NCBI GenBank assembly: GCA_030523615.1
Contig: JAUNIC010000010.1
Location: 1-34,186 of the forward strand
Length of the DNA stretch: 34,186 bases
Source of the DNA: Bacteroidales bacterium
GTDB taxonomy: Bacteria > Bacteroidota > Bacteroidia > Bacteroidales > Bacteroidaceae
Direction of reading: 5' to 3'
Shown here: positions 15,692-23,400 of the stretch, in pieces
Layout: each line of letters opens with the position of its first letter
Position numbering within the stretch: position 1 is the first letter of the stretch
The notes under the pieces: model-generated
Told to the model about the DNA's origin: nothing
The model's database searches: none
What the model saw: only the letters and a program-made list of their open reading frames with translations
Made by a program: the position numbers and the translations under genes

Positions 15692-17506
15692 ATGAAAAAA
15701 TCCATATTTGGCCTCGTGGCCACTGCGCTGGGACTCACCGCAATGACGGCTTGTACCGATCTCGACGAGAAGGTGTACGACCGCATTGACACCAGCGTAT
15801 TCTATCAGAATGAGCAGAGCGTGCAGGGTGCTATCGCGAGTGTCTATTCGCAGGCCGCCAACAGCTTTGCCGAAAACTTCTTCATGCTTCAGGAACTTCC
15901 TGCCGACCAGGTGGCTTGGCGCTGCTGGAACCTCGGACAGTGGGGTTACGACGAAGGCGAAAAGACCGTCCTCTCCATGCAGATCTGGAGCCCCGAAAGC
16001 AAGATCATCCGCAACGCATGGGAAGGCTCTTGGACCGGCATCGGTCTCGCCAACCAGATCGTTACCGACCTCGGTACGCTCAATCCCGCCAGCCTCAAGA
16101 TGACGCAGGAAGGCTTCGACGCCTACACCGCTGAGCTCCGCACCCTCCGTGCATGGAACTACTACAACCTCTTCGAGATCTGGGGTGGCGCGCTGCCCCT
16201 CAACGTTGAGGTGACGAGCGACATCCCCGGCTCGGCCGACCCCGACTTCAACGTGGGCTGCAAGAAGATCTACGACTTCATCATGACCGAGCTCGACGAG
16301 AGCCTCGACGCTCTCCCCAAGGAGGACGGCAGCCGCACGACGACGAACCGCATGAACCAGGGTGTGAACCGTATCCTCAAGGCTCGCCTCTATCTCAATG
16401 CTGAAATCTTCATCGGCGAGAACCACTACGCTGAGTGCGAGGCTCTCTGCAAGGAGATCATGGACGGCAAGTACGGCCAGTACGCCATCGCCGACGACTA
16501 TCGCGACATCTTCAGCCTCGGCAACGAGAAGTGCCCCGAGGTAGTCTTCGCCTTCGCTTGCGAGGACGGTAAGGGTTCGACCAATGCTGTCTGCAACATG
16601 CGTAACATGCCTTACCTCGCCTACAACTACACCGACTACTTCAACTGTCCCAGCTACGACGGTATCGGCGCTTGGAACTGCTTCTGCCTCGTTCCCTCGC
16701 TCGACAACAGCGTTGACCTCTACGCCAACCGCTACAACCCCGACTGCCCCCAGCCCAAGAGCTTCCTCAAGGACTACGGCGACAAGCTCGGTGCTCCCCA
16801 CGACCGCATGGACGACCGCGACATCCGTAAGCAGCCCTTCTTCTACGATGAGAAGACCGGCACTTACAAGGGTCAGTTCCTCCAGGGCGTCATCCGTTCC
16901 AACTACGGCCAGGGCGATGTGCTCACCGCCGATGCTGACCGCGATGGCCAGGACCTCGCTTACTTCGACCAGGTAGGTACCTTCGTTGACCAGAGCCTCC
17001 TCCAGACCGTCAACAACAGCCGTTGGGGCGAGACCAACTCCGGTCTCCGCTACATCAAGTATCCTATGTTCCCCACTACCGACAAGGGTGGTTTCAAGGA
17101 CATCGACGAAGTTGAGTTCCGTCTCGCCGAGGTGGTTTACATGATTGCTGAGTGCGAGCTCCGTGCCGGCAACTCTGCCGAAGCAAAGAATTGGGTCGAC
17201 AAGGTTCGTCGCCGCTACTTCACCGACGTTACCGCCCTCGCCGTTCCCGGTCCCGGTTTCGACAAGTTCGATCTCGACTGGATGCTCTCTCAGTGGGGTC
17301 TTGAGTACCTCAGCGAGGGTCGCCGTAGTCGTACCGACCTCCGTCGTTTCGACAAGTTCACCCAGGGCCAGTGGTGGTTCTTCGGCCGCTCTGAAGAGGG
17401 TGGTGTACCCCTCCCCGCCAAGCGCGACCGCAAGTACGAGTGGTATCCCCTCCCCGCCAACGCCATCGGTGTGAACCCCGGCCTCGTGCAGAATCCTAAC
17501 TATTGA
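15692..17506 (+). CDS. susD: SusD-family starch-binding lipoprotein
   Basis: This 604-residue protein has a lipoprotein signal (MKKSIFGLVATALGLTAMTA then C) and the helical TPR-based SusD fold. Typical stretches include LRALRAWNYY-like LRTLRAWNYYNLFEIWGGAL, the conserved RIL(K)ARLYLNAE helix and a C-terminal ELRAGN ... AKNWVDKVR helix. It sits on the cell surface over SusC and binds starch. The ATG at 15692 was chosen because it opens the lipoprotein signal; the open frame upstream runs through the hairpin element. Its stop codon TGA at 17504-17506 shares its last bases with the first bases of repeat copy 2. Confidence 0.94.
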   Translation: MKKSIFGLVATALGLTAMTACTDLDEKVYDRIDTSVFYQNEQSVQGAIASVYSQAANSFAENFFMLQELPADQVAWRCWNLGQWGYDEGEKTVLSMQIWSPESKIIRNAWEGSWTGIGLANQIVTDLGTLNPASLKMTQEGFDAYTAELRTLRAWNYYNLFEIWGGALPLNVEVTSDIPGSADPDFNVGCKKIYDFIMTELDESLDALPKEDGSRTTTNRMNQGVNRILKARLYLNAEIFIGENHYAECEALCKEIMDGKYGQYAIADDYRDIFSLGNEKCPEVVFAFACEDGKGSTNAVCNMRNMPYLAYNYTDYFNCPSYDGIGAWNCFCLVPSLDNSVDLYANRYNPDCPQPKSFLKDYGDKLGAPHDRMDDRDIRKQPFFYDEKTGTYKGQFLQGVIRSNYGQGDVLTADADRDGQDLAYFDQVGTFVDQSLLQTVNNSRWGETNSGLRYIKYPMFPTTDKGGFKDIDEVEFRLAEVVYMIAECELRAGNSAEAKNWVDKVRRRYFTDVTALAVPGPGFDKFDLDWMLSQWGLEYLSEGRRSRTDLRRFDKFTQGQWWFFGRSEEGGVPLPAKRDRKYEWYPLPANAIGVNPGLVQNPNY

Positions 17507-17628
17507 CCCCCCTCGGTCCCCCCGAGCGGGGGGAGGAGGTTACTAAAGTCAATCATTAGATAATAACCATTAGAAAACTGTTACCCCCTACAGTAACTAT
17601 CCCCCCCGTTCGGGGGGTTAGGGGGGTC
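17505..17628. repeat. 124-bp element with terminal inverted repeats, susD-susE gap (copy 2)
   Basis: It is nearly identical to the element at 15562-15685, including both terminal hairpins, the AT-rich core with GATAATAA and ATTAGAAAACTGTTACCCCC, and the same length. The first two bases belong to the susD stop codon, and the element ends 3 bp before the next ATG, so it fills the whole gap. Confidence 0.88.
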
Positions 17629-17631
17629 ATT

Positions 17632-19083
17632 ATGAAAAAGAACATATTTAACTTCTTGCTGCTCTGCTTGCCTTTCCTCGCAGGCTTTGTGATGAGCAGC
17701 TGCTCGGAAGAGGACGTTGTCTTCGACTCTGAGCTTCCCCAGTTTGAGCTCAAGGCCGACAAAGTGCTCCTCGAGGTACTCGTGCCCGGTAGCACTCTCG
17801 CAGAAGACCAGCTCTACATCTGCGGCGACTGGAACAAGACCGAAGAGGGCTACTCCAAGGACGATGCTTGGAAGCTCACCCGCTCCACCTTTGCTCCCGG
17901 CCGCGCCGAATACAAGTGGGGTATCTACCTCGATCCCAGCGTAAACCTCGGCGGTGGCTACCACTTCTTCAGCCAGAACGAAGGCGTGGAGCGCACTGTG
18001 TTCAACACCGACAGCATCCACACCGCCAACCCCGGCGTCGGCAACCGTGCTAACGTTGTCGTAAACCGTTGGGAGAGCTTCTTCAAAAGCGGTGACGATC
18101 CCGATCCCGTCATCGAGCACGATGGTTACGTGGTTTATGTTGACGACCAGACCGGTTGGGAGGCCCTCAGCCTCTACATGTGGGGCGACACCAACGACCT
18201 CAACGGCGGCTGGCCTGGCATGAGCCCCACTGGCGAAGTTACCCTCCAGGGCGTACACCTCAAGTACTTCGATATGGGTGAAGCCAACACCGGTCTCAAC
18301 GAGAACCTCATCTTCAACAATGGCGGCAACGGCGCCCAGCTCCCCGACTTCAACTTCACCATCGACCGAGACGTTTACCTCCGCATCACCGAGGCAGGCG
18401 TTGAAGAGTTCGAGCTCACTCCCACCATCAAGCACGACGGCTTTGTGGTTTACGTCGACAACCAGACCACTTGGGAAGATCCCATCACCCTCTATATGTG
18501 GGGCGACGAGAACGACCTCAACGGCGGTTGGCCCGGCATGCCCATCACAGGCGTCGAAAAGATCAATGGCGTAGAATACAGCTACTTCGACCTCGGCGCC
18601 CAGAACGAGGGCCTCAACGAGAACCTCATCTTCAACAACAGCGGCAACGGCAAGCAGCTCCCCGATTTCAACTTCACCATCGAGCGCAACGTCTTCCTCG
18701 TCCTCACCGACAAGGGCGTGACCGAGGTGGAGCCCGGCCAGGGCGTTGATCCCACTCCCGATCCGCAGCCCGCAGGCAAGCACAAGTTCTACATCCTCAA
18801 CAACGCAGGTTGGGATGCTGTCTACGTGTACGCTTGGAGCGGTAGCGGCGGCCCCGAAATTTGTGGCGGCTGGCCCGGTGCACAGTTCAGCGGCAAGGAG
18901 ACCATCGACGGCGTGGAATATCTCGTGGCAGAGTTCGACGCTAACGACGGCGAGTACCACTTCATCATCAACAACGGAAACGGCACCCAGTTCGACGACG
19001 TTGTTGTAGGTCCCGCCAACACCGACTACCGCAAGACCCTCACCGCCGATGGCGTCAACAGCCGCCGTCGTGCCCGCAAGTAA
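17632..19083 (+). CDS. SusE/SusF-like surface lipoprotein with three starch-binding modules
   Basis: This 483-residue protein has a lipoprotein signal (FVMSS then C). An N-terminal beta domain follows (LQ-type QLYICGDWNKTEEG near residues 60-70, similar to SusE/F modules). Then come three tandem modules beginning near residues 163, 268 and 383, each with a V-Y-V/I-N-x-x-G-W start and a GGWPG motif. These look like CBM26-type starch-binding modules. Modules 1 and 2 are close copies, also at DNA level, spaced 105 residues apart; module 3 is more diverged and joined by a Pro/Asp linker (VDPTPDPQPAGK). It would hold starch at the cell surface together with SusD. It takes the place of susE/susF in the Bacteroides sus operon. 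The C-terminus ends in a basic RRRARK. Confidence 0.88.
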   Translation: MKKNIFNFLLLCLPFLAGFVMSSCSEEDVVFDSELPQFELKADKVLLEVLVPGSTLAEDQLYICGDWNKTEEGYSKDDAWKLTRSTFAPGRAEYKWGIYLDPSVNLGGGYHFFSQNEGVERTVFNTDSIHTANPGVGNRANVVVNRWESFFKSGDDPDPVIEHDGYVVYVDDQTGWEALSLYMWGDTNDLNGGWPGMSPTGEVTLQGVHLKYFDMGEANTGLNENLIFNNGGNGAQLPDFNFTIDRDVYLRITEAGVEEFELTPTIKHDGFVVYVDNQTTWEDPITLYMWGDENDLNGGWPGMPITGVEKINGVEYSYFDLGAQNEGLNENLIFNNSGNGKQLPDFNFTIERNVFLVLTDKGVTEVEPGQGVDPTPDPQPAGKHKFYILNNAGWDAVYVYAWSGSGGPEICGGWPGAQFSGKETIDGVEYLVAEFDANDGEYHFIINNGNGTQFDDVVVGPANTDYRKTLTADGVNSRRRARK

Positions 19084-19117
19084 TCCCCGAATAGTTTTAT
19101 TCCGAATTTGATTATTA

Positions 19118-19192
19118 TCCCGAATTTGAGAATTAGAGAATTTTCGAAACATCGACGCATTGAAAACAATTCTCTGATTCTCTGATTCGGGA
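19118..19192. repeat. AT-rich hairpin of the AATTCGGGA family (copy 1)
   Basis: TCCCGAATTTGAGAATTAGA (from 19118) and its inverted partner ending GATTCGGGA at 19192 form a 25-bp stem with a few mismatches around a 25-base loop. A second copy lies at 24869-24934, also just after a long gene's stop. It probably ends or protects the 3' end of the sus transcript. Confidence 0.75.
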
Positions 19193-19208
19193 TATTATCT
19201 TTGGTTAT

Positions 19209-19646
19209 TCTAGAAATTGTGTGAAAACACATTGAAAACGCAAAGTGCGCTTGGAATATAAAACAGAAAATGCGCCAAATGTTTTTCGTGTCCTCTGCTA
19301 GGGGCGCTGGAAAACGGTCGCAAGCTCCCGAAAACGCTTTAACGCAGAAAACTAAAACAAGGGAAAACACGTAAGTGCTTTAGTTTTTACGAAAATTGGA
19401 AGTTAATGTTAGACGTTGAATTGGACGTAAATGTTAATATACCATTGTAATCAAGTATTTTCGTCCAATTTACGGATTACATTTTCGGCTATTCGCGTGA
19501 AAGTGTTTAGTACGGTTTTCTTCCGTTATCGTTTTCCCCGTTAAGGGGTTTTCCGCGTCAGCGGTTTTCCGGGCGCTCTGTCAGCGAGTACGTAAAACCC
19601 GTTTAGCGCCCATTTTCTGTTTTATTACCCTTCACACGAATTCTAG
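19209..19646. repeat. About 440-bp nested imperfect palindrome
   Basis: The outer arms match: CTAGAAATTGTGTGA (19209-19223) is inverted at 19632-19646 (TCACACGAATTCTAG), and ATAAAACAGAAAATGCGCC (19258-19276) is inverted at 19606-19624. The inner arms share repeated GAAAAC/GTTTTC words and CGC-rich steps. The centre, near 19441, is a copy of the TTTACGTGAA/GGACG palindrome family (19382-19505). No gene is visible. It fills most of the 583-bp gap between the SusE-like and SGNH genes. Confidence 0.75.
19382..19505. repeat. Diverged copy of the TTTACGTGAA palindrome family (empty form)
   Basis: It contains TTTTTACGAAAATTGG, GACGTTGAATTGGACG, then CGTCCAATTTACGGATTACA, ATTTTCGG and CGCGTGAAAG in the same order as the copies at 31646-31764 and 32424-32534. 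It is less conserved than those copies and sits exactly at the centre of the larger palindrome 19209-19646. Confidence 0.75.
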
Positions 19647-19654
19647 AAGTACCT

Positions 19655-19662
19655 TATCTTTG
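19655..19662 (+). promoter_or_regulatory. -7 box next to the SGNH gene start
   Basis: TATCTTTG matches the Bacteroidetes -7 pattern TAnnTTTG and lies only four bases before the ATG at 19667, so transcription would begin at about the start codon. No TTTG -33 box is seen at the usual distance. The region upstream is the arm of the large palindrome. Confidence 0.45.
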
Positions 19663-19666
19663 AACT

Positions 19667-20422
19667 ATGAAACGTATACTCAATCTCTTTGCATTACTCG
19701 TCCTCTGCTCGTCGAAGGCACTCTTCGCTGCTGAGGCCGACACCCTCCGCGTGCTCTGCATCGGCAACTCCTTCACCTTCTTCTTCGACTCCGAGAAACG
19801 CCTCGAAGAGATTGCCGCCAGCGAGGGCCACGGCCTCAAAGCACAGGCGCTCACCGTCGGCGGATACACCCTCCATCGCCACCTCATCGACGACAAGACC
19901 ATGAGTCCCCTCATCAGCAATCGCTACGATCTCGCCTTCCTCCAAGACCAGAGCCAAACGCCCGCCCTCTACGGCGAAGACCCCGTGCGTTGCCACCTCG
20001 TAGGCGATGATGCACGCGAACTTGCCGAACGCATCCGCATCTACTCGCCCGCCGTCAAGATCTGGGTGGAGCAGACGTGGTCCTACGAACACGGCAACTA
20101 CGGCGGCTTCGGATCCTTCGAACGCTTCGACCAGCTCCTCAAGACCGGTGCACGCCTTATGGCAGAATGCGCTCAGGCGAGCGTTTCCCCCATTGGCGAC
20201 GCCTATGCCATCGTCCGTGCTGAGCGCCCCGACATCAACCTTTACTATCCCGACAACAAGCACCAATCGGAGCTCGGCACGTACCTCAAATCGTGCGTCA
20301 ACTACCTCCTCATCTACGGCCAGCCCTTCTCGCCCAAAGCCACCTCCTGTGGCTACGACGCCGAGAAGTGCGCCTACCTCCGCAAGGTCGCTGAGCGAGT
20401 GGTGTTGGGAAGTAAACAATAA
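19667..20422 (+). CDS. DUF4886-type SGNH-fold secreted protein
   Basis: This 251-residue protein has a signal peptide (MKRILNLFALLVLCSSKALF) and SGNH/GDSL hydrolase blocks. VLCIGNSFT carries the candidate nucleophile Ser35, and YYPDNKHQSELGTYL carries the DxxH pair Asp196/His199. This matches DUF4886 proteins of Bacteroidales, which are predicted esterases or lipases of unknown substrate. It stands 17 bp before the GH97-derived gene, so the two are probably one operon. An esterase next to starch genes might act on acylated glucans, but this is inference from position only. Confidence 0.82.
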   Translation: MKRILNLFALLVLCSSKALFAAEADTLRVLCIGNSFTFFFDSEKRLEEIAASEGHGLKAQALTVGGYTLHRHLIDDKTMSPLISNRYDLAFLQDQSQTPALYGEDPVRCHLVGDDARELAERIRIYSPAVKIWVEQTWSYEHGNYGGFGSFERFDQLLKTGARLMAECAQASVSPIGDAYAIVRAERPDINLYYPDNKHQSELGTYLKSCVNYLLIYGQPFSPKATSCGYDAEKCAYLRKVAERVVLGSKQ

Positions 20423-20439
20423 ACCTCTAATTTCAAGAA

Positions 20440-23400
20440 ATGAAACGCATACTATCATTACTCTTCGTGAGCCTTCTGGCCTGCGCCACTGCACTGGCCG
20501 CCAAGGTCGAGACGCTCACCTCGCCCGACGGCAAACTGACGCTCTCCGTCACGCTCCGCGGCAAAGTGCCCGTGTATAACCTCAAGCGCGGCGAAACCAC
20601 CATCGTCAGCGAATCCGCCCTCGGCCTGCTCCTCAAGGGCGGTCAGGCCTTCGGTCAGCAGATCACCGGCATGACCGCCTCACGCACCTCCGACGACTAC
20701 ACCTGGACCCAGCCTTGGGGCGAGGAGCGCGAGGTACGTTGCAACTACAACGAGCTCGCCGTCGACCTCAAGCAGCGTGGCGGCCGCACCCTCACCGTCC
20801 GCTTCCGCCTCTTCAACGATGGCCTCGGTTTCCGCTACGAATTCCCCCGTCAGAAGGGCCTTCAGGACTTCGTCATCATGGACGAACTCACCGAATTTAC
20901 CTTCCCCACCGATGCCCAGACGTGGAGTCAGCCTACCAATGGCGTCTCTTACTACGAGAGCGTCTACAAGCGTGCGCCCCTCTCCGAGAAGGACACCATC
21001 TCCACGCCCTTCACCATGGAGGTGGCTGACGACCTCTACCTCGCTGTCCACGAGGCTAACCTCACGGATTATGCGAGCCTCAACGTGGCTTTTAACGGTA
21101 AGCAGAAGGGCGCTGTAGCCCTCACCCCCTGGCAGAACGGCGACAAGGTGCGCGTCAGCGATACCCGCCAGAGCCCCTGGCGCTGCATCATCGTGGCCTC
21201 CAAGCCCGCCGACCTGCTCACCTCGCGCCTTATCCTCAACCTCAATGAGCCCTGCGCCATCGCCGACACCAGCTGGGTGAAGCCCACGAAGTACGTCGGC
21301 ATCTGGTGGTGCTACCACATGCAGACCCACACCTGGGCTGCTGGTCCTCAGCACGGCGCAACGACTGAGAAGACGAAGGAGTACATCGACTTCGCGGCCC
21401 GTCACGGCTTCGGCGGCGTCCTCGTCGAAGGTTGGAACGAAGGTTGGGACGGCGACTGGACGGCTACCGGCGACAAGTTCTCCTTCACCAAGCCTTATCC
21501 CGACTACGACCTCGAGGGCCTCTGCCGCTACGCCAAGGAGCGCGGTGTGCGCATCATTGCCCACAACGAGACCGGCGGTGCTGCCCAGAACTACGAGAAC
21601 CAGCTCGAGGAGGCCTTCACGCTCTACGAACGTCTCGGCATCAACACCATCAAGACGGGCTACGTCAATGCCCACTTCTACAACGGCGAACTCCAGCACT
21701 CGCAGTGGGGCATCCGTCACTACCGCAAGGTCATCGAGACCGCTGCGCGCCACCACATCATGGTCGTGAACCACGAAGGCGCCATGCCCACCGGCATCGA
21801 ACGCACGTACCCCAACCTCATCGGTACCGAGGATATGCGCGGTCAGGAGTACAACGGCTGGAGCCGCGACGGTGGCAACTTCTACTGCGACTTCAGCACA
21901 GAAGAAGAGTACAACCAGTGGACCGTCATTGACCTCAACGGCAAGAAGAACGGCAACAACTACTACTGGTGGGACGCCGAAGACCACAGCGCCTTCTTTG
22001 CCCCCGGATCGAGCTCGGCCGGCAAAGACTGGCTCATCTCTCCGGGCATCCAGCTCGCTGGCGGCAAGACCTACTCCATCAAGTTCAACTTCTACAGCGA
22101 CCTGGCCAGCAACCTCAAGTTCACCCTTGGCACCGCTCCCACCGCCGCTGCACAGACCATCGTGCTGGCCGAAAATCCTGCCGACGGCTACCACGGTGAG
22201 TTCCACCCCACCGTGAAGTTCAACACCCCCGCCGACCTCGCCCCCGGCACCTACTACGTGGGAATCTACAACACCACCGCTGCATGGAAGGGCACGCTCT
22301 ACTTCCGCGCCCTTGAGGTCATCGAGGACAACGATGCCGACCTCGCTGTGCGCATCGTCGACAAGGCTACGGGATCTGCCATCAGCGGCAACTTCACCCT
22401 CACCGGCGACTGCTACCGCCGCAACTTCTGCGACGACTGGAAGAACTTCACCTTCAACAACCTCTCCCCCGGTAACTATACCCTCGAGGTGACGAGCGGC
22501 GACTACACCCCCGTGACGCTCGACGTGACCATGGAGGCCAAGAAGAACCAGAGCATCACCGTCGAAATGGAGCACCGCGTCGAGGTGGCCGTGAGCGGAC
22601 GCGTGACCGACGAAACGGGCACTCCCCTCGCCGGCGCCAGCGTCATGCTCGAGGGTGCACACCAGTACACCGCCACGACCGACGCCACGGGCCACTACAC
22701 CATGTCCGACGTGCTCGGCAACGCTAACTACCAGCTCACCGTGTCGCGCTACTTCAAGAAGTCGCACACCGCCAACGTCGCCGTGGGCGGCACCGACACC
22801 ACGCTGTCCGACGTCCAGCTCTCCACCCTCACCGCCACGCCCTCCCACATCTCCACCACCGAGGTGGAACCCGGCATGCACCTCTCCTGGAGTCTGCCCG
22901 TCGAGGAGAAGACCTTCATCCACGACAAGGGCACCTACCGTGGCGCCTACATCTACAACGTCCTCATGGGCAGCTACTACGCCATGGTCGGCAACCGTTT
23001 CCGCTCGCCCATGACGGTCGATGAGGTGAGTTGGATGACCACCGACGACGGCGACCAGCGTGGCACCGTCGATGTCTTCGTCGTTGCCCTCGCCAAAGAC
23101 GGTCGCACCCCCGCAGGCGTGATCTATGAGAAGCGTGGTGTGAAGAATACCAACTACCACGCCGGCGACGACCCCGAATACGTGTGGAGCACGCACAAGC
23201 TCTCCGCGCCCGTCACCGCCCCCTATGGTTGCATCGTGGCCATCGGTTTCCAGAGCAGCATCAGCATCGCCTGTGACTATGCTGGCGACATGGGCAACTC
23301 CGTCCTCTCTTCTAGCGAGGGCGAGACGTGGAGCGACCAGCCCGTAGGCAACTTCTTCATCCGTGCCCATGGCGCCATGCTCGGCGGCAGTGGCACGGCG

